From contig NZ_CP041188.1 in the NCBI RefSeq assembly GCF_006517235.1, positions 1,798,001-1,862,000 of the forward strand: a DNA stretch of 64,000 bases, read 5' to 3'. A program made the position numbers and the translations under genes. Below are positions 19,263 through 28,498 of the stretch, in pieces; the stretch's first letter is position 1; each line of letters begins with the position of its first letter. Under the pieces are notes generated by a model. The model was not told where the DNA came from. It searched no databases and saw only the letters and a program-made list of their open reading frames with translations. The DNA comes from Pseudarthrobacter sp. NIBRBAC000502772. GTDB taxonomy: Bacteria; Actinomycetota; Actinomycetes; Actinomycetales; Micrococcaceae.

Positions 19263-20909
19263 CTACTGCGGCGCGCACTGTCCATTGGTGGCCACGAGTT
19301 GGCGGATAGCTTCCTCGTTACCCTCGCGCTTGAGCTGGTTCAGCAGTTCCTCGGTGATCGGTTCGCCGTCGGGCGTTGTAGTCACAGGGGTGAAGTCCGA
19401 CGACGGCAGCGGGGTTTGCTGCGCGGACAACCCGGCTGGCAGGCCGGCAGCCGGCCGCAATGGCGAGGACGCCTGCAGGCCTCCGCCGACGCTTGATGCC
19501 TGCACCATGCTGTCAACGGGTGCGGCAGCCTGTGGGCCCGAAGCTGATGCCAGCAGCTGGTCCACCTTGGCGTGGATGATGTCAAAGTCAGGCACCGTGG
19601 AGAAGGACGCGTCGAAGTCGGGCGGGCCGATGGTGAGCCGCTTGACCTCCTGCCCCTTGGCCTTCATGGCGAGATCCACAAAGCTGCCCAGCTGGGACGA
19701 GGAAATGTTGGACTCCACAACCTTGGTGCCTGCGCTGGCGATGTCCTCGAATTTGGACAGCAGCGTGGCAGGGTCCAGCTGCTTCAGCATGGCCTGCTGG
19801 ACACACTGCTGACGCTGGATCCGGGAATAGTCGTCGACGTATTCGCGGGACCGGCCGTACCAAAGGGCGTGCTCGCCATCGAGTGTTTGTTCACCGGCAG
19901 GAATCCAGCCCAACGGCATGCCATGGGTGCGCGTAACCTCGTCGAAGTAACCGCTCATCGGGACCCAGCCGCCGGCTTTGATTTTGATGCCGCCCATCGC
20001 GTCAATGAGTTTGGCGAAGCCTGCCATATCCACCAGGACGTACGCCTGGACAGTAATGCCCAGCGTTCCTGAGACTGCCTCGAGAGTCGCCTGCGCGCCG
20101 GGGTCGTCTACACCCGGGTAGAGGTCGGCGTAGTCGTTCGTCACCTCGGTGTTGATGGCATTGATCAGGCACACATCGCCGCAGTCGTAACCGTCCGGGT
20201 AGATCTTCCGCATGGGGGAGTCCTCGCTGAACTGGGCGTTCTGGAGGTTGCGGGGTACCGAGATGATGGCGGTCTGGCCGCTCTTGGCGTCGACGCTGAG
20301 CACGGAGAGGCTGTCCGGGCGACGGCCAGTGCGGTCATCGCCGGCGTCACCACCCATCATCAGGAAGTTGTAGCGGCCGTCCACGGGATCGATCGTTGGT
20401 CCCCCCGCGAAGATATTGCCAATGGCGTTACGGCCCACGTTCAGCAGGTACGCGGCATACCCAAGCGTGCCGCTGCTCAGAACCAGGGCAAGGACCAGGG
20501 CAATGCCGACGGCGGGACGCGCCGCCGGTGCGAGGAGGACCGGGCGGATCAGCCGGAGGGTGTTGATGAACAGGAACGCCCATCCGAGCGCCAGGGCCAC
20601 CAGGACGAGGATGATCACCAACGAGGCAAACTGATTGGTGAGGATGTTGATCAGGAGCGACCGGTTCGCGGCCAGCAGCAGCAGGGTGACCGCCAGCAAA
20701 GCCCAGGCGGCCAGGGTGACGCGCAGGGCAATCCGGCCGAGCTTGCGGTCGCCGGCCACAATCTGGGCGCTGCCGGGCACCAGAAGGGTCATCAGGACCA
20801 GGGCAAAGCCCCGTTTGGTCCGGACGGGGGCTGAGGCGCTGGTCGGATACCGGACGGGATCAGTCATGACCTTGCCGGTGGCTGGCTGCTGCGGTTCGCT
20901 TCTGGACAT
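19263..20909 (-). CDS. LytR-CpsA-Psr (LCP) family cell-wall glycopolymer ligase
   Basis: A 548-residue membrane protein expected to transfer glycopolymers from prenyl-diphosphate carriers to peptidoglycan. The N-terminal half has four hydrophobic segments (ALVLMTLLVPGSAQIVAG...; ALVLALVLSSGTLGYAAYLL). The LCP domain follows (YNFLMMGGDAGDDRTGRRPDSLSVLSVDAKSGQTAIISVPRNL, with RRPDS and the Arg of VPRN; DMAGFAKLIDAMGGIKI). The C-terminus (~150 residues) is P/S/A-rich. ATG 20909 with AAGGA at 8 nt, 10 bp after the purE stop, was preferred over an upstream frame start at 20945 inside purE. It forms an operon with purK-purE. Confidence 0.92.
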   Translation of the reverse strand: MSRSEPQQPATGKVMTDPVRYPTSASAPVRTKRGFALVLMTLLVPGSAQIVAGDRKLGRIALRVTLAAWALLAVTLLLLAANRSLLINILTNQFASLVIILVLVALALGWAFLFINTLRLIRPVLLAPAARPAVGIALVLALVLSSGTLGYAAYLLNVGRNAIGNIFAGGPTIDPVDGRYNFLMMGGDAGDDRTGRRPDSLSVLSVDAKSGQTAIISVPRNLQNAQFSEDSPMRKIYPDGYDCGDVCLINAINTEVTNDYADLYPGVDDPGAQATLEAVSGTLGITVQAYVLVDMAGFAKLIDAMGGIKIKAGGWVPMSGYFDEVTRTHGMPLGWIPAGEQTLDGEHALWYGRSREYVDDYSRIQRQQCVQQAMLKQLDPATLLSKFEDIASAGTKVVESNISSSQLGSFVDLAMKAKGQEVKRLTIGPPDFDASFSTVPDFDIIHAKVDQLLASASGPQAAAPVDSMVQASSVGGGLQASSPLRPAAGLPAGLSAQQTPLPSSDFTPVTTTPDGEPITEELLNQLKREGNEEAIRQLVATNGQCAPQ

Positions 20910-20919
20910 GTCCGGATCC

Positions 20920-21510
20920 TTAACGGCTGCCCCGGAGAACACCATTGCCGTCGGCGAAGACTTCGCTGACTTTCTGCCTGAGGTTGGCTCCCTTGCGGGT
21001 GGCGACGTCGTTGAGTTCCTGGGCGAAGTCCAGGAGGTCGGCGCGGAGCGTGGCTGCCAGTTCGTCCGTTCCCGACGCGAGGATCCGGACTGCTAGCAGG
21101 CCTGCGTTCCGGGCACCGGCAATGGACACGGTGGCTACGGGAACGCCGGCCGGCATTTGCACGATGGAGAGGAGGGAATCCATGCCGTCCAGGGTCTTCA
21201 GCGGGACCGGGACGCCAATAACGGGCAAGGGAGTCACGCTTGCCAGCATGCCGGGAAGGTGGGCAGCCCCGCCGGCGCCCGCGATGATGACCCGCAGCCC
21301 GCGTTCGTGGGCGGTCTGGCCGTACCGGATCATTTCGGCGGGCATCCGGTGTGCGGAGACCACATCGGCTTCAAAGGGGATGCCGAACTCAGCCAATGCA
21401 TCGGCGGCGGCCTCCATGACCGGCCAATCCGAGTCTGAGCCCATGACCAGCCCAACGATGGGACGGGGGGCGGTGCCGGTGGTGGTTTCGGCGGTGGTTT
21501 CGGTGGTCAT
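20920..21510 (-). CDS. purE: N5-carboxyaminoimidazole ribonucleotide mutase PurE
   Basis: De novo purine enzyme converting N5-CAIR to CAIR, 196 residues, class I PurE. The phosphate-binding block [37 protein letters not shown], with SDSDW and SAHR, and [15 protein letters not shown] are intact. A T/E-rich N-terminal tail of ~17 residues precedes the fold. ATG 21510 overlaps the purK stop by 4 bp (ATGA), so the two are translationally coupled. Confidence 0.97.
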   Translation of the reverse strand: MTTETTAETTTGTAPRPIVGLVMGSDSDWPVMEAAADALAEFGIPFEADVVSAHRMPAEMIRYGQTAHERGLRVIIAGAGGAAHLPGMLASVTPLPVIGVPVPLKTLDGMDSLLSIVQMPAGVPVATVSIAGARNAGLLAVRILASGTDELAATLRADLLDFAQELNDVATRKGANLRQKVSEVFADGNGVLRGSR

Positions 21511-22703
21511 GCGTTCTCCTCGGAAATCCGTGCTGATTCTTCGGTGGGTACCCGGCCGTCGCGGATGATGGCCGCCACCCGGGTTGCGCGTTGCCGGACC
21601 GAGTCCACATCATCCGTGGAGGTCCCTACGAGGTTGACATGGCCAATCTTGCGTCCCGGCCGCACTGATTTTCCGTAGCAGTGGACCTTGGCGGCCGGCT
21701 CGCTGGCGAGGGCTGCCGGGTAGGCGGAAAACAGATCCTGGTTGTCGCCGCCCAGGAAGTTTTTCATGACCACTACCGGGCCCAGGATGTCGGTGGCACC
21801 CAGCGGCAGGTCCAGGACCGCCCGCAGGTGCTGCTCAAACTGGCTGGTAACCGAACCGTCCTGGGTCCAGTGGCCGGTGTTGTGGGGGCGCATGGCGAGT
21901 TCGTTGATCAGGAAGCCGACGCCGGAGCCCGGTGTTTCAAAGAGTTCCGCCGCCATGACTCCGGTGACGCCCAGTTCCGTGGCGACGCGCAGTGCCGCGT
22001 CTTCCGCAGCCGCGGCGACCTCGAGGGGGATGTCCAGGGCAGGGGCGATGACTTCGTCGCAGACGCCGTCCACCTGGATAGTGTGCACCACCGGCCAGGC
22101 TCTCGCTTCGCCGCCCGGGGTCCGCGCCACCAGCGCGGACAGTTCGCGGCTGAACTCAACTTTGGCTTCGGCGAGGAGCGGGCTCATGGCCTCGAACCAC
22201 GGAGCAGCCTCTTCGGCGGCCTCGGCGGAGTCGATGATCCGCACGCCCTTTCCGTCGTAGCCGCCGCGGGGCATCTTGAGGACAACCGGCCAACCCGTTT
22301 CTTCGCCGAAGTCCACGAGCGCGGCGACGTCAGCGACAGCAGCCCAGATGGGGTTTGGGAGCCCAAGGCTGTCGATGGCAGCCCTCATCACCAGTTTGTC
22401 CTGGGCATTAACCAGGGCGTCCGGACCGGGCTGGACATTCACGCCAGCGTCCAAAAGCGCGCGGAGGTGGTCCGTGGGGACGTGTTCGTGGTCGAACGTC
22501 ATAACATCCAGGCCGTCCGCGAAGTCGAGGAGAGTCTGGAGGTCCTTGTAGTCACCCACCGGCGAAGTGGACACAGCAGACACGGCTGAACCGTCCTCAG
22601 CCTCAGCCAGGACACGGAGTTCAAAGCCAAGGGCGGTAGCGGCCGGGGCCATCATGCGCGCGAGTTGGCCGCCGCCAACTACGCCGATTACTGGAAAAGT
22701 CAC
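21507..22703 (-). CDS. purK: N5-carboxyaminoimidazole ribonucleotide synthase PurK
   Basis: ATP-grasp enzyme that carboxylates AIR with ATP and bicarbonate to N5-CAIR, 398 residues. Motifs are [21 protein letters not shown] (nucleotide/AIR site), [27 protein letters not shown] (glycine-rich loop) and [29 protein letters not shown] (ATP-grasp and PurK signature). It is the first gene of the purK-purE-LCP unit and divergent from gtrA, with 172 bp containing a GGTCTA-AAA-TAGACC palindrome. Confidence 0.97.
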   Translation of the reverse strand: MTFPVIGVVGGGQLARMMAPAATALGFELRVLAEAEDGSAVSAVSTSPVGDYKDLQTLLDFADGLDVMTFDHEHVPTDHLRALLDAGVNVQPGPDALVNAQDKLVMRAAIDSLGLPNPIWAAVADVAALVDFGEETGWPVVLKMPRGGYDGKGVRIIDSAEAAEEAAPWFEAMSPLLAEAKVEFSRELSALVARTPGGEARAWPVVHTIQVDGVCDEVIAPALDIPLEVAAAAEDAALRVATELGVTGVMAAELFETPGSGVGFLINELAMRPHNTGHWTQDGSVTSQFEQHLRAVLDLPLGATDILGPVVVMKNFLGGDNQDLFSAYPAALASEPAAKVHCYGKSVRPGRKIGHVNLVGTSTDDVDSVRQRATRVAAIIRDGRVPTEESARISEENA

Positions 22704-22819
22704 ATATGCCAGCCTACAGAAAGCTCACCGGATCCGGGCTTTGGGACGTTGAAGGGCCCGCTTTTCGGGTATTTCCGCGATCACCCTTCACTCCGCGTGG
22801 GGCGGGTTCACCGATTTCG

Positions 22820-22834
22820 GGTCTAAAATAGACC
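22820..22834. promoter_or_regulatory. Palindrome over a -10-like box between purK and gtrA
   Basis: GGTCTA (22820-22825) and TAGACC (22829-22834) form a perfect inverted repeat around AAA. The centre reads TAAAAT, a good -10 hexamer for gtrA, so the palindrome could be an operator. No binding protein is identified. Confidence 0.4.
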
Positions 22835-22875
22835 TCTGGCCGTGTGGCCCAATGAACTGACGGCCATGGAGGGTC

Positions 22876-23460
22876 ATGTTTAGCGCACTTGCAGATCGTA
22901 TCCGGGGGCTCGCCTCGCTATTTTGGCGTGAAGTGGCCAAGTTCGGAGCCGTGGGCGGTGTGGCCTTCGTCATTGACTCGGCCATCTTCATCTGGCTGTT
23001 CACCGGACCGATGCACGGCAGCGAGGTCTGGGCCAAAGCGGTGGCAACCATTGTGGCAAGCATCTTCTCGTGGGTTGCCAACCGTTACTGGACGTTCAGA
23101 CACCGCAAGCAGGCCAATGTGGCCCGTGAGGCCGCGCTGTTCGCGGTCATGAACCTGGTGGGACTGCTGATCGCCTCAGGCTGCGTCTGGTTCGCGAAAT
23201 ACATCCTGGACCTGAACGACAAGCCCTCGCTCTTTATTGCCGGCAGTGTCGTGGGCCTGGTCCTGGGCACCATCTTCCGCTTCTTCGCTTACCGGTTCTG
23301 GGTCTTCAACGAAGAACTGGATCAGGAGCCGGAGTTCTCCCACGACCACGAGCTCATCGAACGGCACCATCGTGAGAAGGCAGCTGCCGCTGCTGCCGTC
23401 GCCCAGCACGGGGAACAGCCGGAGGCAGACTCACCGGAAAGCCGCCGGCAGCAGTCCTAA
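22876..23460 (+). CDS. GtrA family membrane protein
   Basis: A 194-residue protein with four transmembrane helices and the GtrA signature at the start (FWREVAKFGAVGGVAFVIDSAIFIWLF) and in the second half (FSWVANRYWTFRHR; GTIFRFFAYRFWVFNEEL). GtrA proteins are implicated in moving prenyl-linked sugars across the membrane. The C-terminal ~45 residues are charged and cytoplasmic. ATG 22876 has a weak GGAGGG at 9 nt. It is convergent with the TIGR03089 gene, 19 bp away. Its nearness to the LCP protein and the large glycosyltransferase fits a role in glycopolymer export (inference). Confidence 0.88.
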   Translation: MFSALADRIRGLASLFWREVAKFGAVGGVAFVIDSAIFIWLFTGPMHGSEVWAKAVATIVASIFSWVANRYWTFRHRKQANVAREAALFAVMNLVGLLIASGCVWFAKYILDLNDKPSLFIAGSVVGLVLGTIFRFFAYRFWVFNEELDQEPEFSHDHELIERHHREKAAAAAAVAQHGEQPEADSPESRRQQS

Positions 23461-23479
23461 CCCGGCTGTGCAGGGAAAG

Positions 23480-24178
23480 CTACTTGCCGTGGATGCGTTC
23501 CGCGGCCAGCAGCTTGTCCGTCAGTTCCACATCGGCGTGAGCCAGCACCACTGAACCACCGTTGTGCCACGCGCCGAGTGAGTTTGCCAGCGCCGGCTCC
23601 AGCCCTTCAGAGGCCGGGACCAGAAGCCTGACGCCTTCCTCATGCGGCGCCGCAAAACCAGTGATCAGGCTTTCGTGGATGTGCCGCTGGCCTCCGCCAG
23701 CCCGAATGGCACAGCCGGCCGCCGAAGGGTCCGTGTGCGCCATAAAGACGTCGCCATGGGAGCGCACCTCGGCGGCGTAGTCGATGACTCCGGCAGGCAG
23801 CTCACCAGGCCACCGCATCGCCAGGGCTGGCAGCGCGACAGCGATCACGGCGTCGTGCTTCCGCTCAACGGTTCCGGGCCTGTCGGTGACCAGGAGCTCC
23901 GCCTCCCCGCCGTCCAGGACTGTTTCCATGCCCAGCTGCCAGGCGGCCAGTGCCCAGATCATTGACTTCCAGTGGGCTGGCAGGTCAAGAGTCAGTCGCA
24001 TGCCGGGCTCGGCGTCGAGTTCGTCCTGCAGCAGATTGCTGGTTTTTGCCACCCAGTTGTCCAGCACACGACCGGAGAGTTCCACGCGCTCGGAGTCGGG
24101 GCCGTACCAGGTCAGGCGGGGCGACGTGGCGTGGCCGGAACGCAGGGTGGTCATCAGATCTATCGCCGGGATGCTCAT
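23480..24178 (-). CDS. TIGR03089 family protein
   Basis: A 232-residue actinobacterial protein resembling a fragment of the AMP-binding acyl-CoA ligase N-domain without the catalytic P-loop. Visible are LTWYGPDSERVELSGRVLDNWVAKTSNLLQDEL (like the ligase opening) and GMRLTLDLPAHWKSMIWALAAWQLG. Length and pattern match TIGR03089, located near LCP and whiB2-type genes in mycobacteria. Catalytic residues are lacking, so a structural or regulatory role is more likely; function is unknown. A CRP-like palindrome lies 91 bp upstream of the start. Confidence 0.85.
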   Translation of the reverse strand: MSIPAIDLMTTLRSGHATSPRLTWYGPDSERVELSGRVLDNWVAKTSNLLQDELDAEPGMRLTLDLPAHWKSMIWALAAWQLGMETVLDGGEAELLVTDRPGTVERKHDAVIAVALPALAMRWPGELPAGVIDYAAEVRSHGDVFMAHTDPSAAGCAIRAGGGQRHIHESLITGFAAPHEEGVRLLVPASEGLEPALANSLGAWHNGGSVVLAHADVELTDKLLAAERIHGK

Positions 24179-24268
24179 GGCTTTATCTTGTCACGGACCC
24201 AGCGGGGCGTCCTTGGCGGGGATGCCGCGCACGGAGTCCCTATGGGTCCCGGTCAGGTCCGGCCGGGC

Positions 24269-24284
24269 TGTGATGTTACTCACA
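24269..24284. promoter_or_regulatory. Perfect CRP/GlxR-type site
   Basis: TGTGA-TGTTAC-TCACA (24269-24284) matches the actinobacterial CRP/GlxR consensus TGTGA-N6-TCACA exactly. It lies in the 412-bp divergent gap, 91 bp upstream of the TIGR03089 start and ~307 bp upstream of whiB. cAMP-dependent control of either gene is inference. Confidence 0.6.
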
Positions 24285-24486
24285 GGAGTTTGTCATCTTA
24301 TTTGTCTAATTCGGGCTGCGTCTGTATTTATTGGCAGCTTTTCAGCGAAGACGGGACCTTTTGGCCGCCGATGTGGACTGTCGGGCCTCCAGCGCGCCGG
24401 ACCTTTGGAAAACTCCCGGGCGTGGCGTGACCGGGATTGGCCCGGAAAGTTGATTATTATCTGTCCGCGGCTTGACTCCCCAGTAG

Positions 24487-24500
24487 TTACACGCGTGTAA
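24487..24500. promoter_or_regulatory. 14-bp perfect palindrome in the whiB promoter region
   Basis: TTACACGCGTGTAA lies 91 bp upstream of the whiB start and a few bases upstream of an A/T-rich -10-like segment (TGCATAAATA, 24519-24528). A short hairpin (GGACAC 24530-24535 with GTGTCC 24544-24549) follows in the leader. The palindrome is a candidate operator; the regulator is unknown. The rest of the 24179-24590 gap shows nothing else clear. Confidence 0.5.
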
Positions 24501-24590
24501 TTAGATATCGAAAGTCACTGCATAAATACGGACACGCAACCGAGTGTCCAGGTATTCAGGCAAGGGCTGCAACATTTGGGGAGGGTCGCC

Positions 24591-25136
24591 GTGGGGCAAG
24601 CAGAGCGTATCCATGAAGATGCCGTCGTCGCCGGAATGGCAACGGCAAAATACCGCGCACGGGGGGTGCCGAGCGACTGGTACGTCGATCCCGCGGATCC
24701 CGACGCCGCGGACCGTTACAACCGCAATACCAAAGACCCCCTCCAGGACCAGGCCACAGCCTTCCTGGCGGCGCACGAAGCACTCCTTGACGGCGCACAC
24801 GACCAGGACGATGACGACCTGGATCCGCCCATGGAACTGCGCACCCCGGCCCAGGGAACAAGTTCCCAGCCGGTGTGGATCGGACTGCCGTTCAGGCAGG
24901 ACTTCGACGACGAAGGTGAACTCGGCTGGCAGACTGATGCATTGTGCGCGCAAACGGATCCGGAAGCCTTCTTCCCGGAGAAGGGCGGATCCACGCGCGA
25001 CGCCAAGAAGGTCTGCGGTGCCTGCAATGTGCGGTCGCAGTGCCTGGAATACGCGCTGGCAAACGACGAACGGTTTGGCATTTGGGGTGGCCTTTCCGAG
25101 CGTGAGCGCCGGCGGCTAAGGAAGCGAGCAATCTAA
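24591..25136 (+). CDS. WhiB family iron-sulfur transcriptional regulator (WhiB2/WhmD type)
   Basis: A 181-residue redox-sensitive regulator with an Fe-S cluster, in mycobacteria tied to septation and division. The C-terminal 80 residues hold the four cysteines (ALCAQTDPE; VCGACNVRSQC), the GIWGGLSERERRRLRKRAI turn and the basic tail. The block AQTDPEAFFPEKGGSTRDAKKVC is the WhiB2 type. The first ~100 residues form an acidic, probably disordered extension, longer than usual. GTG 24591 has GGGGAGG at ~6 nt; ATG 24636 is a shorter alternative. A CRP-like site and a 14-bp palindrome lie upstream. Confidence 0.9.
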   Translation: MGQAERIHEDAVVAGMATAKYRARGVPSDWYVDPADPDAADRYNRNTKDPLQDQATAFLAAHEALLDGAHDQDDDDLDPPMELRTPAQGTSSQPVWIGLPFRQDFDDEGELGWQTDALCAQTDPEAFFPEKGGSTRDAKKVCGACNVRSQCLEYALANDERFGIWGGLSERERRRLRKRAI

Positions 25137-25165
25137 TTCTTCAGGAAGTACATGTCACTGCCGTT

Positions 25166-28100
25166 GTGGTGTCCCACAACGGCAGTGCCTATCTCCCCAG
25201 AATCCTGGCTGCCCTCGCGGACCAGACCCGGCCCGCGGACTCCCTCATCGGAGTGGACACCGGATCCCGAGACGACTCCGCCGTCCTCCTGGAACGGGCC
25301 TTCGGCGCAACCAATGTGAGCACCTTGCCGCCCGGCAGGAGCGGCATGGGCGGCGCCGTGCGCGCCGGGCTCAACAAGTACGCGCCCTGGGAAGGCCAGT
25401 CCCAGCGCGCCGCCACAGAGTGGGTCTGGCTGCTGCACGACGATGCGGCGCCGGCCCCGGAGGCGCTGGCCGAACTCCTCAGTGCCGTGGAGCGCGCACC
25501 ATCCGTGACCGTGGCCGGCTGCAAGCAACTGGACTGGCACTCGGAACGCCGGCTGATCGACGTCGGACTCTCCACCAGCCGCTGGGCCGAGCGGCTTACC
25601 CTGATCGATGCCGACGAACTGGACCAGGGCCAGTACAACGGCCGCACTGACGCGTTTGCGGTGAACTCGGCCGGCATGCTGGTCCGCCGTGATATCTGGG
25701 AACTCCTGAAGGGCTTCGACCCCGCACTGCCGGGCACCGGCGACGACGTCGACTTCTGTTGGCGCAACCGCCTCGCCGGGCACCGTGTGGTGGTGGTTCC
25801 CACTGCACGGATGTTCCACGTCGCCCACCGGCCGCATGCCCAGGGAAACGCTTCCGCGGCGCGAAAAGCCCAGGTCCATCTGCGCCTCAAGCACGCCCCG
25901 CTGTGGAAGGTGCCTGTCCATGCGGTCGGTGCGCTGCTTGGCAGCATCTTCAAACTCGTGCTCAGCATTGCGGTCAAGGATCCCGGGCACGGTTTCTCCC
26001 AGCTTGTGGCCACATTCGCTGCCCTGGCCCGGCCCGGTGCCGTGGCAAAGGCCCGCCGGACCGCGGCAAACAGCCGTCGGATCCGGCGGTCCGTCATCAA
26101 GAAGCTGCAGACGCCCCGGCGTGAAGTCTGGAACCACCGCCGCTCCCTGATGGAAGCCCTGGGCGCCGACAACTCCACGGCCGATGGCCTGGTCCATGAC
26201 CCCCTGGCGGACCAGCCCACGGGGGACTCATCAGATGACTTCGCTGCCCTGACCACCACCGAACGGGGTTGGGTGGGGACCGGCGCCATCGCCGCTATCA
26301 TCATCGCGTCCGCGGCTTCCCTCACGGCGCTCACCGGGATGTTCCGGGCCGACGCTGTTTCCGGTGGAGGCCTCATTCCGGTGTCCTCCACCCTTGGCGA
26401 AATCTGGCACCACGCCTCCAGCTGGTGGATCAGCCTGGGGGCAGGGCTTCCAGGCAAGGGCGACCCCTTCGGCTATGTGCTGTGGATCCTTGGCCTGCTC
26501 GGCGGGGGAGACGCCAACGCGGCCATGGCCTGGCTCCTGCTGCTCGCCGCCCCGCTTTCCGGCCTGACCGCATGGTTTGCGGCCGGGGGCCTGACCATCC
26601 GGCGCCGCTTCCGCCTCGTTGCCGCACTCTTCTGGGCGGCCGCTCCCGCCTTGCAGATAGCACTGAACCAGGGCCGGGCCGGTGCCTTGGTGGCCCACAT
26701 CATGATCCCGCTGCTCGTCCTGGCGCTCCTGCGCGCCACCGGGTCCGCCGTGGGCCACGGACGTTTCATTGTCCCGTCCCCGGATGACCGGCGTTTCACC
26801 GAAAAACCACCCGCACGGCCCGGGATCAACGGCATGCCGTCCTGGACTGCTGCCGCTGCCGCAGGGTTGACGCTGGGTGTTGTGACCGCGTCGGCGCCGT
26901 CCCTGCTAGTCCCGGCCGTTGTGGTTATTGTCCTCTGCGGGCTGATGCTTGGCCGTCGTGGCCGCACCGTGTGGTGGGCTCTTTTGCCCAGCGCCGCGCT
27001 CTTTCTTCCCTTCGGGCTGTCCGTTATCGACCGGCCGCGGGCACTGCTGGCAGACCCGGGTGTTCCGCTGGGATTCGAGCCGGCCCCGCTGTGGCAGCAG
27101 TTCCTGGGCCAGCCGCTGCTGTTCTCCGCCGAAGGTGGCCTGTCCGGCCTTCCGTTCTTCAGCGGCCAGGCGATCCCATGGGCACTCGTGCTGGCACTGC
27201 TGCTGGCCGTTCCGGTCCTGCTGCTTGCCGTTGCCGCCCTGTTCCTCCCGGGTACGCGTAGCAGGACAGCACGTGTTCTCTGGGTGGCGGCTCTGGTGAT
27301 CTTCGCCGGTGGCTGGCTCGCAGGGCACGTTGCCACCGGCGCGACTGCCGACACCCTCGTGACCCCGTTCACCGGTCCAGCCGTCTCCGCCGCAGGGTTC
27401 GCCCTGCTCGGAGCCGCCCTGATCGGTGCCGAGCGTTTGCTTGATGCCGCGGACCGGGCAGCCTCGCCGAGTATTCGGCGCAACGTGGCCCTTCGCTCCG
27501 CGACGGCCCTTGCCATGGTGGTGCTGCTGGCCGGTCCGCTGGCCGGCATGGCGGTGTGGTCGGCCCAGAACCTGCTGCGTTCCTCAGCCGTTGCCCTCCC
27601 GGCCGACGTGCCGGCAGGGCCCGCGCTGGGAACGCCACGGCTGGTGCAGCCAGGCAGTGCCCGGACGCTTCCCGCCACCGCCATAGACCGTGGCACCGGG
27701 CCGGAGCAGACACGCACGCTGCTGATCAGCACCCAGGAGAACGGTGCCTTTGAGGCGGCCCTGATGCGCGGTGCCGGGACCACCCTGGACAGCTTGTCAA
27801 CGATTGCCGCCGCCCGGAACATCCTGGGCGCGCCCGGCCAGGAGACGGTCAGGGAGGACGACGACGTCACGGCGTCCATCCGCAGCGTGGTGGCCACGCT
27901 GGTGGCCGGCCAAGGCGTGGACCCCCGTCCCGAGCTCGAGCGCCTTGGTGCCGGATTCGTGGTGCTGCGCTCGGCAGATACCGCCGCCCAGCTCACGGCC
28001 AGCAGGATGGACGCAGTTCCGGGGCTCGTTGCCGTCGGCCAGACGGATGTCGGCTGGCTCTGGCGGATAACGCCGCTGAACCAGCCGGTACTGCAGCCCG

Positions 28101-28498
28101 CCGACGTCGCCCATCGCGTCAGGATCGTGGACGGCACGGGCGCCACTGTGGCGCTGGTCCCCTCCAAGTACGACGACGTCGACACCCCCGTCGCCGAGGG
28201 ACCGGAAGGGCGGCTGGTGGTGCTCGCCGAACGGGCTGACAAGGGCTGGAGCGCCTGGTTCGACGGGCGGAAGCTCACTGCCACGACATCCGGCTCGGCC
28301 CAGGCCTTTACCTTGCCTGCCACCGCCGGCCAGCTGACCATCCGCTACGACACCCCGTGGGCCCTCTGGTCCGGAATCGCACAGATCACGGTGATAGGAC
28401 TCACTGTGATGCTCGCCATTCCCATGCCCGCGCGCCGGCCCAACACGGGGCTGTCGAGGGACGAGGGATCTTTGCGTAAGGAACACCAGAATGCATAA
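25166..28498 (+). CDS. Large glycosyltransferase 2 with polytopic membrane domain
   Basis: An 1110-residue protein. Residues ~1-250 are a GT-A fold family 2 glycosyltransferase (SHNGSAYLPRILAALADQTRP, WVWLLHDDAAP with a DD motif, FDPALPGTGDDVDFCWRN). Residues ~265-830 hold ten or more transmembrane helices, and the C-terminal ~230 residues are soluble and extracytoplasmic. It probably builds or exports an envelope glycopolymer, with the DUF5719 protein overlapping by 8 bp as partner (inference). The start is uncertain: GTG 25166 removes part of the first beta strand, whose codons (V-T-A-V-V) are present upstream without an ATG, GTG or TTG. An ATG at 25152 with AGGAAG is out of frame. Confidence 0.85.
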   Translation: MVSHNGSAYLPRILAALADQTRPADSLIGVDTGSRDDSAVLLERAFGATNVSTLPPGRSGMGGAVRAGLNKYAPWEGQSQRAATEWVWLLHDDAAPAPEALAELLSAVERAPSVTVAGCKQLDWHSERRLIDVGLSTSRWAERLTLIDADELDQGQYNGRTDAFAVNSAGMLVRRDIWELLKGFDPALPGTGDDVDFCWRNRLAGHRVVVVPTARMFHVAHRPHAQGNASAARKAQVHLRLKHAPLWKVPVHAVGALLGSIFKLVLSIAVKDPGHGFSQLVATFAALARPGAVAKARRTAANSRRIRRSVIKKLQTPRREVWNHRRSLMEALGADNSTADGLVHDPLADQPTGDSSDDFAALTTTERGWVGTGAIAAIIIASAASLTALTGMFRADAVSGGGLIPVSSTLGEIWHHASSWWISLGAGLPGKGDPFGYVLWILGLLGGGDANAAMAWLLLLAAPLSGLTAWFAAGGLTIRRRFRLVAALFWAAAPALQIALNQGRAGALVAHIMIPLLVLALLRATGSAVGHGRFIVPSPDDRRFTEKPPARPGINGMPSWTAAAAAGLTLGVVTASAPSLLVPAVVVIVLCGLMLGRRGRTVWWALLPSAALFLPFGLSVIDRPRALLADPGVPLGFEPAPLWQQFLGQPLLFSAEGGLSGLPFFSGQAIPWALVLALLLAVPVLLLAVAALFLPGTRSRTARVLWVAALVIFAGGWLAGHVATGATADTLVTPFTGPAVSAAGFALLGAALIGAERLLDAADRAASPSIRRNVALRSATALAMVVLLAGPLAGMAVWSAQNLLRSSAVALPADVPAGPALGTPRLVQPGSARTLPATAIDRGTGPEQTRTLLISTQENGAFEAALMRGAGTTLDSLSTIAAARNILGAPGQETVREDDDVTASIRSVVATLVAGQGVDPRPELERLGAGFVVLRSADTAAQLTASRMDAVPGLVAVGQTDVGWLWRITPLNQPVLQPADVAHRVRIVDGTGATVALVPSKYDDVDTPVAEGPEGRLVVLAERADKGWSAWFDGRKLTATTSGSAQAFTLPATAGQLTIRYDTPWALWSGIAQITVIGLTVMLAIPMPARRPNTGLSRDEGSLRKEHQNA

